A DNA stretch of 64,000 nt, taken from Fomes fomentarius. Its lineage: Eukaryota; Basidiomycota; Agaricomycetes; Polyporales; Polyporaceae. Under the pieces are notes generated by a model that was not told the DNA's origin, did not search any database, and saw only the letters and a program-made list of their open reading frames with translations. Of the stretch, positions 48,704-60,899 are shown piece by piece; position 1 is the first letter of the stretch; each line of letters begins with the position of its first letter. Where the stretch lies: contig JABYQN010000004.1 of the NCBI GenBank assembly GCA_022606135.1, positions 868,001 through 932,000 of the forward strand, read 5' to 3'. Position numbers and translations under genes: made by a program.

Positions 48704-51700
48704 ATGCTCGCGCATGCGCCATGTCGTTGGGCTCTCCCTATCTCTGTGCTACTCCTGCTGCCACAACATACGTTCGCCGCTCGGAATACATCAGCGTTCT
48801 CATTGAACACACAACAGACACTCTCGGTATGTTCTCAGCTATTGCTACCTTGTCACAACATACCTCACACTCAGTTAGCCCTTGGAGGTTGTGACAAACA
48901 GGCCACCAGGTAGGGGATGTTGCAGAACCGATGAGGTGTCATAACAACTGATAACAACCTCTAGAACGCTGTCCACCGTGCTTCAACTGTCAACTCGACG
49001 CGTTCACCTGCGGTAACTTTGGAGAGTGTTCCAAGTTCGACGGGCAGTGCAAATGTCCGCCGGGATGGGCTGGCATAGATTGTCTAACCCCTCGTGCGTT
49101 TGCTATCTACTGCCATATAGCGACCATCCTCACGTTGTGCCGCAGAGTGCGATTCATTGGCGGACGGAGACCATCGGAGACAACGAGAGGATGGAAAGGA
49201 ATGCGAATGTAAGGATGGCTGGAGTGGAATCAACTGCAACGGTGCGAGTCTCGCCTTCTGGTGGCAAATGTTTTGGTCTACTCATCGCACGAAATAGTCT
49301 GCAAAACGGACGACGCATGCGTCGGATTCCCTCTCCTAGGACAGCCTACAGGAGATGACGAGCGGGTTGGGAATATGACATGCTACAAGGGTGGCGAGAC
49401 AGTCTTCAGCAACCACCAGATGTGCGACGTTACTAGTACGCCACCTCGCCCATCTCTTGCTCTGTGTCTCATCGCTTTTCAGACCGGAAGATCCTGGACA
49501 TGCTTCCTGACCGACCGCCACAGGTCACATTCAGTTGCGACAAGGGAACGGACGAATGTCATTTCCAATTCTGGACTGCACAAGTCGAATCTTTCTACTG
49601 TCAACTCTCGCAATGCAACTCGAGGGCGGAGCATGGCTTGCAGACGAATTCGACCTACTACGATTGCGAGAAGATCGAGTGTAAATGTGTGCCTGGACGC
49701 TTCATTTGCGGAGAGGATGGCAGTCTCGGTGCGTCACACTCGAGTACAAGTTGAAAGCGTATCTGACTAGCTGCTACAGATATCACCGACTTCCTGAAGG
49801 AAGATATCAAGGGCCCTGCAACCTTCTCCTGCACAACGGGCCAAGGGTGCAAGTTCGAGGAGCCGGGCATGAACAACCTCATCGAGACGTTCTTCGGCGA
49901 CAGATACATCACGCTGCAGTGCGAAGGGGGGGAATGTCTGCACTACTCTCAGGTGCCCGGATACGTGGTAAGTTCGCAGCCGTCCTTTGCTACGGCACTC
50001 TGTTCATAGCCCCGCGCAGCCGCCACCCAAGCCAGACAGTACCGCCTTCGTAGCGCTGAGTGTGGCCGGCGCTGGTCTGGTTGTCATTTCTGTCTCAGCA
50101 AGTAAGTTCGACAAGTTATCTTCTCCGAGCTACTGCTCATAGCGCGCTAGTCCTTTGGTATGCGGGCAGGACACACTCGAGCGACTTCGGCGGCATTCGT
50201 CTCCCGGAGAACGAGTCCGCGAAGCTCATGACGGACCACATCCCCGCCTCGCTGCACTTCCGCGACATCTCCTACACGCTCGGCGGGCGGCCCATCCTCA
50301 GCAGCATCTCCGGCTGCGCGAAGCCTGGACAGCTGCTCGCGATCATGGGCGCATCTGGCGCGGGCAAGTCGACGTTCCTTGACATCCTCGCGCGCAAGAA
50401 CAAGAAGGGCATGGTCGGCGGCAAGACGCTGGTGAATGGGCGCGAGATTGCGGATGCGGACTTCAAGAAGGTGATGGGCTTTGTGGACCAGGAGGACACG
50501 CTGATGAGCACACTCACGGTATATGAGACTGTACTTTATTCGGCACTGCTGCGGTTGCCGAGGGAGATGAGTCTGGAAGCGAAGAAGTACAGGACGTTGG
50601 AGACGATGAATGAACTCGGAATCCTTGGGATCAAGGATTCGCGAATCGGAGATACTGGTGAGCACCTTGGTGCACGCGAGTGTTACACACTCACGGAATG
50701 CTGCAGGTCGTCGGTTCATCTCTGGTGGTGAGAAGCGTCGTGTCTCCATTGCTTGCGAGCTCGTCACCAGCCCGTCGATCCTCTTCCTCGATGAGCCCAC
50801 TAGTGGTATGTCATATCCTTCCTATTCATGTTAGTATTGCTCACGTCAATGCTCAATACTATAGGTCTGGATGCATATAACGCATTGAGCGTCGTCGACA
50901 GCCTCGTCTCGCTCGCTCGTGACTATAACCGTACAGTTGTGTTCACCATCCACCAACCCCGCAGCAACATCGTCTCGCTCTTCGATCAACTCATTGTCCT
51001 CGCGCAAGGCAAGCTCATCTACTCGGGCGAAGCCGACAAGGTCACAGACTACCTGGCGGAAGTTGGCCATCCTTGCCCTCTCGGTTTCAACGTCGCAGAT
51101 TTCCTCAGTACGTCTCAGTCTTGTTTTCGCGCGATCTTTGCTCTAACGCATCCTTCCTTTCCATAGTTGACCTCACGATGCAAGCCGGCATGGAACCACG
51201 TTCCCTGGACAGTCCGCCCACGGAGGTCTCTCGGCCTGCTGGAGAGGAAGAAGACTCTAACCTTCACGATGAGGAACGCGGCCTTGGCCGGCGCGACCGG
51301 CCTTCGTCGATCTCTCTGCACTCGACATACCAGGAGAACCCAGCCCCAGCCCCAGCTGACGAAACTGAACTCCAAACACGCCCGAGCTCCATCTACTCCT
51401 CGACCGCATACATTCGCAGGCAGACCGGGCGCCTCCTTGAGGCCATCAAGCCGTCTCAGCCTAGGAACGACGGAATCGTCCCGCGGAAGCTGCAGGAGCT
51501 CATCAACTCGTTCAAGGACAGCGACATCCACCAGCGGCTCGATGCCGAGATTGACGAGGTTGCGAGCACGCCGGCGGCAGAGCCTAATGGTAACGGTACG
51601 GCGGAGCTCCCGGACGTCGCGGTTGAGAGCAGCATCACGAGGGGCCGGAAGCGGGCGAGCTGGGGCACACAGTTCAGGATCCTGAGCGGGAGGGCGTTCA

Positions 51701-52755
51701 AGAACCTCTACCGCGACCCTGCGCTGCTGTTTGCGCACTACATTGCGTCGATCGGGGTCGCGAGTGAGTGCATTTGGTTCTGTCCTCAATGTTGTCGACG
51801 CGGGCGTGGTACTGATTTGCGAATGCAGTCATTTGTGGGTTCTTCTTCCAGAACATCACGAACGACATTGCGGGCTTCCAGAACCGGCTGGGCATGTTCT
51901 TCTTCACGCTTGCACTGTTTGGCTTCTCGTGTCTGTCGAGCTTGACGTTGTTTGCTAACGAGCGGATCTTGTTCATGCGCGAGCGGTGTGTATATCCTCC
52001 TGCGTCCGCTCATCGTCCGTTGCTGACCGCCCCCACTACAGTGCGAACGGGTACTATTCGTCCTTCACGTACTTCGCGTCCAAGATCCTGTTTGACATCC
52101 TACCGCTCCGGATCGTGCCGCCTCTTGTGTTTGGGGGCATCATCTACGGCTGGATTGGTCTCGTCCCTGAGGTTGCGATCTTCTGGAAGTTCATGCTCAC
52201 GCTCGTCCTCTTCAACCTGACCACCGCGAGCGTCATCCTCCTGCTCTCCATCGCATTCTCGAGCACGAGTGTCGCCTCTCTCGTCGGTACTCTTGTCATG
52301 CTCTTCAAGTACGTCCTTCAAGCTTTGTTACTGATAGGGCTGGTGTCGTGGGTACGATGCTGACTTCTCGTGGACGCATGTAGCTTGCTGTTCACGGGCC
52401 TGCTGATCAACCGTAAGAGTGTCCCCGCGATGTTCCAGTGGCTGCACACGGTGTCGTTCTTCCATGCGGCATTCGAGGCGCTGGCGGTGAACGAGCTGCG
52501 TTACCTGCAGCTGCACGAAGAGAAGTATGGCGTCAACATCGACGTGCCCGCTGCGGCCATTTTGTCGACGTTCGGTCTCCGAGCATCGGTGAGTGCATAA
52601 ATCCATGCCTTCTATCCTTTGTCTTAACGCTGCTTCTCGCCTCGTTACTCCAGTCCTTCTGGTGGCCAAATATCGCACTACTGGGGATCTTCTTCGGCAC
52701 GTTCACGGTCTCGAGTTACCTCGTGCTGCACTTCTTTGTCAAGGAGAAGCGGTAG
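48704..52755 (+). CDS. ADP1: Adp1-like ABCG half-transporter with EGF-like ectodomain
   Basis: Sixteen exons, starting 48704-48826 and ending 52654-52755, all in phase, give about 1069 residues (yeast Adp1 is about 1050). A signal peptide ([17 protein letters not shown]) is followed by Cys-rich EGF-like segments: [20 protein letters not shown], then [15 protein letters not shown]. After one membrane span ([20 protein letters not shown]) comes the nucleotide-binding domain: Walker [10 protein letters not shown], signature [11 protein letters not shown] and Walker [12 protein letters not shown] Ser/Pro/Glu-rich linker (about residues 610-770) precedes the ABC2 membrane domain ([28 protein letters not shown], then several hydrophobic spans). 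The substrate is unknown. It is the intact member of the duplicated block; a wrecked copy of its 3' part lies at 59955-60282. Confidence 0.93.
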
Positions 52756-53117
52756 TCCATGCTGCGGTGCATTGGCGGAGGTGGAACATTGCTTGCTGTT
52801 TTTGTCTTGCCGTTGTCCGAGGTCGTCTGGAACGGAGTTGAAATGAATCCTACATCCTTTAGTACGCTACGTGTTCCGCTATGCTTATGCTGGGCTTCGC
52901 ATTGCAAGTCTTGTGCAGTAGATGTGTACGATATGTGATCAGCGTGTTCTATATCTAATTCCTGATCTGCATACACGGTTGATTTACAGTCACATCGGTG
53001 GGGCGGAGACAGCATCCATTATGCCCGTGATGCTTCATCTGCGAGTGATCAGTAAGAAGCTTGACTCAAGGTAGTACGAGATCATCTCTATAAATCTAGG
53101 AAGACGTACGTTCAGCT
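52756..53117. other. Short gap between convergent genes
   Basis: 3' flanks of the ABC transporter and the PLP protein. Nothing else seen. In the second block copy this gap and the adjoining exon are deleted. Confidence 0.6.
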
Positions 53118-54186
<1,069 letters not shown>

Positions 54187-54325
54187 TCACAACGCGAACT
54201 GCGTGACTAGGTAAGTAAGTACATCATATTGTCCAAGCAGTCGCTCAAGTGCTATTACTACATTGATGATAAACACAGTACTAAGTTCTTGCTTTGAGCT
54301 AATCACGGCGTGTTGTGCACATCGC

Positions 54326-55440
54326 TCAAGAAAGGGCCATGAATGGGGCCAGCAACCTCTCAGAGTTCGGCGTTCCAAGACCTGTCACTGGGTCCCATCC
54401 ATGCGCTGCAGGGAACCCCGCCATGCCGCAGGCGACGTTCGTCCCATTCGTCACATCGTTGAACGCGCTAGCGAACACATGGGAGTAGAGCTGCACATGT
54501 CCCATCCACGATGAGTCCGCGCATCCGTGTCATGAAGTATTGAAGACACCTACCGCAGGATTAATCCAACCGACAGGTCCCTTGCCCGCCGCGAGTCGCG
54601 CGCCGTTCACAGTGACGATCATCGACGCAAAGATCGGCATAGAGCCAGACGTTCCTCCATCATGTGTGTGGTTGCCATCCAGCACAATCGAGCACCGTAC
54701 GACGGAGCGTGGTTCTTCAATTACCTGCTGAAAGCACGGTTCTGGTAGCTCGGCCAGGGGAAGGTGTTTGAGAATCCGCCGCCGGATACAAAGACCGACA
54801 ATGCACTGGTCTCGCAATCGTGAATTTGACATGGAGCAGGAAGCAGGATCAACTACGCGTGTCGAGAGGGTGAACTTGAAGTGGGCAAAGACAAACCGAA
54901 TTGCCAGGAGACACTTCAGTCGCTCCTACGGGCGTTGAGGGGAAGGTAGGAGGAACGGCGCCACCTCGCCCTGACTGGTCGTATTCTTGATGAGGTCACA
55001 AAAAGGGTTGGCGTGAGTCCCATAGACTCCGTTGTCGGCGGAGCATGTAATAAAAGTCACTCCCGTCAAACTCAGCTATATAGTCGATTTTCGGGTAAGC
55101 TGAAGTCATGGTCAACTTGAAGCAACGGACGACGGACCTTCTATCTCTGCCCATTGCCCCTGGATCCTGGCAATGACATCACCATTGCTGTAGCCAGCGT
55201 ATTCGTTGACGTCAAAATCCAAACTTGACCAGGAGGCAGAGATGACTTTCGGGAAAGGTTTGTTACCGCAATCGGTGATGTCTGGAGATCGTACGAGGAT
55301 CTGGTCAGACAGTCACTATGCACAGGGATCGTGACTCAGAGAAGAAAGGTGAGTAGAGGACGAACTGGTATGCTCACCTGCACTGCGTCGTAGCAAACAA
55401 TAGACCCATCAGTACGAGTCCAGTATGAGACCATATAACT
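54326..55440 (-). pseudogene. Sedolisin (S53) C-terminal half, decayed
   Basis: Reading on the minus strand, the fragment starts near the IDGSYC region and runs to the stop at 54326. It matches the full sedolisin across introns and exons. A deletion of about 60 bases removed the NRSGRAYPDVAANG stretch, and frames change around it. The serine motif survives as GGTSGSMPIFAS (GGTSASTPIFAS in the full copy). The last exon is still open (LYSHVFASAFNDVTNG and onward). The signal peptide, prodomain and catalytic Glu/Asp exon are absent. It cannot encode an active peptidase. Confidence 0.88.
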
Positions 55441-57539
55441 CTGAGAAGGAGGTCAAAGTTCAGTCCGACGATTGGCGTCTATACGTCTGTGCATGTGCGC
55501 GCGCCGACGAAGAAAGGTTCGCGTTTTGCCGGCATGGGCACCTCAGATGTTGAACTTGAAGCTCTCGTGCGATTGATCAGTTCTTCCGCACGACTAAGGT
55601 GGCCATGGGCTCCCGGCGCTGGACCGCACCGACCGCCGCTGTCATGCTGTTTACGACCCCCCCAGCGTGGTCCGGGATGGGCGGCTAGGCAGCCCACCAT
55701 CCGACGGCAGAGGTTTTAAGCAGTAAGTGCGGGTTGGGCAACTCATCATTAATGAGTTCCGTTCGGTATCCACCAGGACGGTCAGTGTACACGCTGTCGG
55801 GTGCACGGGGATCATCGTGACATCACTCCGTAGGCTGGACGGGGAAGCGCAGGGAGCAATACTAGTCTAAACTTACTGTAATTGGGCCCGGGAAACCAGG
55901 AAAGGATGGCGATGGGAGTGAGGAGGAGTGGCGATTGATTACCGTGTTGTCGGTGAGGACGGTAACCTACAGTTAGGTACCCGGAAAACGGTTTTGGCCT
56001 CGCTGGCGTTTGACAATGCTTCGGTTTCTCGATCCCACCCCCGATACAGGATTCGTCCAGGCCTGACAGCATATAGTTATTGGCATATTTGTCACATAAA
56101 GCATGGGTAATCGCGAATAGATATGTAGAAGGTGAGAGCAAACACAGAAGTAAGTGTTTGAAGAAAGATGTAGTGTGAATAATGGAGGGCACGGTGAACT
56201 TTCGACCATCAAAGAGTACTTAAGTGTCCGAGTCCAATCAGTCGTTAGAAGCAGTCGCCATTGTCATAATATGGGACACATAAGGAACTGAGCTTGGTCA
56301 GATACCTCCGAAGCTTGCCTACCAACAGCGATGAACCCACAAAGAGGAGCGAGATGACATGGGAGGCACGCACTTCGGTAGGAGCGCCGAGAGCGGGTAT
56401 AAGGAGTCGGAGGACTATCCCAACGCCGATGTTGCCGTCTATCGACAGAATGTCCCATGTCAATGAAAGACTTGTGCTGGGGCACCGAGGCATAGCTGAT
56501 ATCGAGGTGAGCAAGCATATTCAACGTTGTGTGGACGAATGAATCTCACTTGGTTCTGCGAGGTGGGAGGTCGTGCATGGTGAAAGGAGTAGCAAGATCT
56601 CTGATGGAGGGTAGTATGTTGCGACACCCTGATCGTTGGCACTGGTTGTTATAGTAGGAAGATGGATGAAGTGTGACTCACACCATAATACATCGGGTGC
56701 ACACGGGAGTCCCTGTAGTGCAGTTTGGGACCAGACAGAGAGCTCATGCACGTCTCTTGTGATGTAGTCCTCGAGCGGGTTGTGTATGAGTATCCATACT
56801 GCAAGAGAACATGGAGGTAGGTGGCTTAGGTAGAGGACAAGGTGTGGAGCCGGCCGTCTGACAGATGCGAGGGTGCTGTGATCTGTTGCATAGGGCTGCT
56901 GTCCCTCGCACTCATAGTCAGTTGACTCCTCTGCGAAGATTGACAGCAGACTGCAAAACCTTACTGGCAGCCCATTTTGGTAAGGTTACCGTTCTGTTGA
57001 CACAACGGACAAAGGCCCCTGTCCAGACTGAGCCTGGGAAAATTTTCTCCTTCTTGTGTTCTTGAGCGCGTATCTGCTTGCGCGTCTCCGTCGGAGTCAA
57101 CACGGTCATGTCGCTCGTGTCCGTACGTGTTGCCGGCAGGAGGAGGCACACTTCTTTGACATGATCAAGACCTGAGATGCCCCAGGCTGAAGTTCGATCG
57201 AGCGAACATAGGTCACGCCTCACTAGTCCTCACTGCATGGTCTCTGCTACTCTCCATGAAATAATCCGCATCTATCAGCAACTGGTTCGAATATGGCTTC
57301 TGCACACTAGCTCCCACCTTCATGGCCATTGCCAGCCGGCACAGGGGGGGAGGGTGGATTCAGTCATGCCTGTACACTACGTATACATGTAGGCATCAGA
57401 CGCTGGGGAGCCTGGAGGTGCATCTGCATGAGTGATGATCGAGATGATGATGCCTCAGCCCGCTGCGCTCAAACAAGAGACCGAGAATTAAATCCGAAAC
57501 ACAGGACATGAACTATGTAGCTCGCTCTCCTGCCGGAGG
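55441..57539. other. Intergenic DNA with possible unidentified gene fragments
   Basis: No complete gene is visible. A minus-strand frame at 56245-56514 includes the hydrophobic stretches NIGVGIVLRLLIPALG and HVISLLFVGSSLLVGKLRRY, so a decayed membrane-protein exon is possible. I could not assign it. Confidence 0.4.
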
Positions 57540-58388
57540 AAACCTTTCGCAATGCCGATGTCACTTTGCTTGAACGATGCAGCGTCAATCCTGACACCCG
57601 AGGCTCGGTTCCGGTAAGTACAACCATTTCTTCTTGAGGGCAAGGTGCATCATATGTTTCCAACCTTCACAAACAAATAATGGCCGTTCGTTTGTACGCT
57701 GCCAGTCATATTCGACCCGATGATGGGGGGGCAAGACTGGGCATGGGACGAGATTTGGTGGCTGACATGGAGTGGATCGATCACCTCGCTGAGTCTGTCT
57801 GAGTGGCGAACAGCCTGAGCCGCAACGATGTGGACATGAGGACGGACAGAAGCGGTTGTATGTGCAGTGCCCCACAAATGACATTAATGAACATCCTACT
57901 GTGCACTATCCGGATACAACTCTCCGCCATGTGCCATGTCACGTGAATATACTTGACTGACCCTCTCATCAGGTACACTACGTCGGTGACCCTGAGCTCG
58001 CCTATGTGATGCAGCGCTACCGCAAGTGTCACGACTTCTACCACTGCATCCTCGGCATGCCCGTGAATGTCGTCTCCGAGCTTGCAGTCAAGTTCTTCGA
58101 GTTCTCCAACCTCGGTCTGCCCATGGCCGGCCTTGCTGCTGCCACCTCACGCACACCAAGCGCGAGCAACTCTTCCGCGACTTTGTGCCCTGGGCTGTCA
58201 AGTGCGGCAGCTCCGCCCAGAGCCTGATCACCATCTACTGGGAGAATAGATGGGAGCAAAACGTCGAAGACATGAAGAGGGAGTCCGGCATCTGGGACCC
58301 ACCTGTTGAGCCGCGCTGGGGCAGGGCACTCAGTGAGGCGCAAGCAGTCGCGATGAGGGCAAAGCAGCAAAAGGAGGCATCATCATAG
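57540..58388 (+). pseudogene. COQ4: COQ4 ubiquinone biosynthesis pseudogene
   Basis: An exon ending VNPDTRGSVP joins through an intron to [36 protein letters not shown] and [16 protein letters not shown]. The Coq4 metal motif H-D-x-x-H-(x)11-E is present. After GLPMAGLAA the frame changes, because a short stretch is missing near 58140-58150. The family sequence resumes as [40 protein letters not shown] and WDPP in another frame, to a stop at 58388. The upstream exon is also frame-broken just before its 3' end (NLSQCRCHFA then stop), and the N-terminal third is missing. Coq4 is a mitochondrial scaffold/decarboxylase of the CoQ complex. A working copy must lie elsewhere. Confidence 0.85.
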
Positions 58389-58479
58389 TTTCTATTGCAT
58401 GTGCGTGTGGTACAGTGTTTCCCGAGCATGATTAGACTGCTTCGTTGCATTTGCATTCACCCTACTCATGCCTTCATTC

Positions 58480-58665
58480 TCATGCACCTCTCTCCTCCAA
58501 GACCACCGCGCGCAGCCGCCAGATTGCCTCCTCAATGTCGGCCTCGTCCAGCCTGCTGAATGCAGCCCGGGGTAGTACGTAAGGGGTCCACCATCGGGCA
58601 AGAATGTGGTACCGGGCAGCACAAGCACCCCCTTCTCCAGGGCCTTCATCCGCGCCTCGGGCATG
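58480..58665 (-). pseudogene. Class I aminotransferase C-terminal fragment
   Basis: One frame reads MPEARMKALEKGVLVLPGTT and FLPDGGPLTYY; the next frame continues as RAAFSRLDEADIEEAIWRLR, then AVVLEERGA and a stop at 58480. Together they look like the C-terminal end of a kynurenine/aromatic aminotransferase (the LPG-x-x-F ... R-x-x-FS ... EEA pattern). A one-base change near the two tyrosine codons breaks the frame. It lies back to back with the COQ4 relic, about 90 bases away. Confidence 0.65.
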
Positions 58666-59514
58666 TCCCACTGTGCTCAGCCGCTGAGATGCTTCTTTAT
58701 ATGAGCCGCTCGGACACATTGCGGTTGTCACGATGATAGAACTGAGAGATCGCGAGTGTGTGCCTTGAAGTCGTCGTATTCCCATGAGTTAAGCAGCGCG
58801 AACGTTAACACGCCGATCGATGGGCGTCCCCATAACCGGGGCACATATTAAGCACTAGAAGGTTCGGCCCCATGCCATATGATAGCCGTCGACCGAGCTG
58901 TGTTGTAACACGTTGGACTTTGGCAGTCACGGGCGACTTCAAATGATCTCTCCTTGTGGTTTGTTTTCTCGACTGAGTCACTGAAACTCATGCAGTTGCC
59001 CTGTCAGGCGACAAACATAACCGTGAGAGGTTTATCATGATGTCAGCTGCGCAATCTTGCGTCCAAGTGTCTCAGGTCTGTGCCAACTCATCACAAGCTC
59101 AACGTCAATGCCAGTCTTCTGTCTGTCACGAGGACATCAAGACAGGCCACACCAGAACTTCGATAGTCACTCGCTTTGCAGAATGACTCTCTTCAAGCTA
59201 TCAGGACTCCCCCATCCAAGTCGGAGAAGTCACGCTCATTCGTAATACCCGCTACTGGGGTACTCAAGCTGCTGTCTGTGGTTTTTTTGGTTAAGGTTCG
59301 GGCCATCTGGTGCCTAGATGACATCCGTCGCTGACGAGAAGTATGTCAGACGATACTGAAGTGCGTCGGACGATACTGCGAATTGTCGGAAGAAGGCGGC
59401 AAGAGGCCACTGCACGGTTCCGTTTGATATAACTGATGGAGATTAACTGCATCTTACTCCAGACTCGCGCTTTCTCATCGCATCAGCTTTTCCTAGCACA
59501 CATGCACCAGCTCA
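58666..59514. other. Intergenic DNA
   Basis: Short frames only, nothing recognised. Confidence 0.5.
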
Positions 59515-59979
59515 ATGTCACAAAAAGGCCCGATCTTTCCCTCCCACTACCGTGAGTCGGATTCGAGCGATAGAGGTGCGAGCATCGGGATAACGAACTC
59601 AAAAGACGCTCCATACAAACCACTACATTTAGCTACACCTACGTCACCACCATCACGTCGTGATGCAGGCCCCAGCGGTCCGACTATCAAGGCATCTCAA
59701 CATGCAATGTCTATTATGCATCTGAATCACCTCGTTTGGGGCCCGGATATGTCCGAATCGCGCCCGCTTAAGAGACCCTCTATGCGACCTCCACGAGTGG
59801 ACACCACAGGCTTTCGACATGGGAAACCAGGACCCATGCAGTATAGCCGCGGGTCCTGGACTTGCTCGAACTTCAAGTGGAAGTTCAACTTGGAAGTACT
59901 TACCTCTAAGAGGATCGGCCACGTTTTGATGTTGTTGATGAGCCTGGCTGATGTGATCGGCTGGGCACGTTTTTCTTGA
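59515..59979 (+). other. 154-codon open frame running into the ABC relic
   Basis: Starts MSQKGPIFPSHYRESDSSDR and ends in the start of the ABC transporter relic. No family is recognised. It may be a chance frame or a decayed gene of unknown origin. Its last 8 codons come from the duplicated block in another frame. Confidence 0.25.
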
Positions 59980-60282
59980 CACTTGTGCTCTTTGGATTCT
60001 TGTATCTGTCCAGGTAATGGCTGCATATGTTCATCCGCATGGCGTTCGAGGCGCTGACGGTGAACAAGCTGCGCTACTGTAGCTGCACGAAGAGAAGTAT
60101 GGCGTTAACATCGATGTGTCCGCAGCAGCCATCTTGTCTCTGAGCAGCGGTGAGTGCATACATACATGCCTTCTATCCTTGTTAGTCGTGGTTGTCAAGC
60201 TCACCGCTTCTCGTCTCGTTCTGGTGGCCAAACCTCGCACTGTTGCTAGAGATCTTCTTCGGAATGCTCATAGTCGAGGTAC
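59955..60282 (+). pseudogene. Relic of the Adp1-like ABC transporter 3' part
   Basis: GGCTGGGCACGTTTTTCTTG at 59959 onward matches exon 13 of the intact gene (near 51886). It then jumps to the second-last exon (GCGTTCGAGGCGCTGACGGT, matching 52471 onward), its intron and the start of the last exon (TTCTGGTGGCCAAACCTCGC). About 500 bases between are deleted, there are small indels, and the stop codon region is lost. Confidence 0.88.
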
Positions 60283-60295
60283 CAGTGCATGGCGT

Positions 60296-60733
60296 AGATT
60301 TTCGGATGGCTGTGCTTGTCCTTTGGTCAGTGAGCGAGGTACGCGATGCATACTGATAGTAGGCGTACATTCAAGGTAGTATCTTTGCTTTGTTAGACTG
60401 GAGGGTACCGATCATGAAGTGCCCATCAGGATGTCTTGTGGAAGCTACCCAGCAGACGCCGGAGTCATGCCTTCACATGAGCCCTTCTCGTCAATCTGGA
60501 AGCTAGAGGGGATGTTACGTACCTGCGACGCTCCACAGGCTCCTGCATCTCTTTCTCGCTTGTAATTCAAGACAGCGACACTGAGGGTGCGTTTGGAGTC
60601 GGTTGCACGCGATGGAATCGCTGCTTCGACGCGAGGTCTTACTTCGGCCAGGGACTCCTCAATATCTGATGCTATTTCTACCGGTGCACGGATTAGCAGG
60701 AGCGGCGTGATTGGAACTGCAGCAGGTGAAATG
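60296..60733 (-). pseudogene. Relic of the PLP homeostasis protein (N-terminal part)
   Basis: The minus strand reads [20 protein letters not shown], then EESLAEVRPRVEAAIPSRAT, matching the intact protein's start. The VSKYKP lysine segment has become VLNYKRERD by small changes. Exon 2 and its introns remain as damaged sequence, while the large third exon is deleted together with the intergenic DNA. It is not functional. Confidence 0.88.
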
Positions 60734-60899
60734 GGAGAAGTGATATTTGTGTAAGCGCCCGAAGTCTGAATTGTGATCACAACGTGAATCTCGTGACTAA
60801 TGATATTGTCCAAGTCGCTCAACTACTATTGCATCGATTACAATCAATCATGACACATGATAGCACCCTTCATGGTGCGCGAAGACGAATGATTATAAT

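Noticed and set aside
50147..50800. 217-codon minus-strand frame
   Set aside because: Antisense to the ABC transporter nucleotide-binding exons, an artefact of GC-rich codon use.
56245..56514. GPHR-like membrane protein fragment
   Set aside because: Only a weak likeness of two hydrophobic stretches; not enough to name a family.
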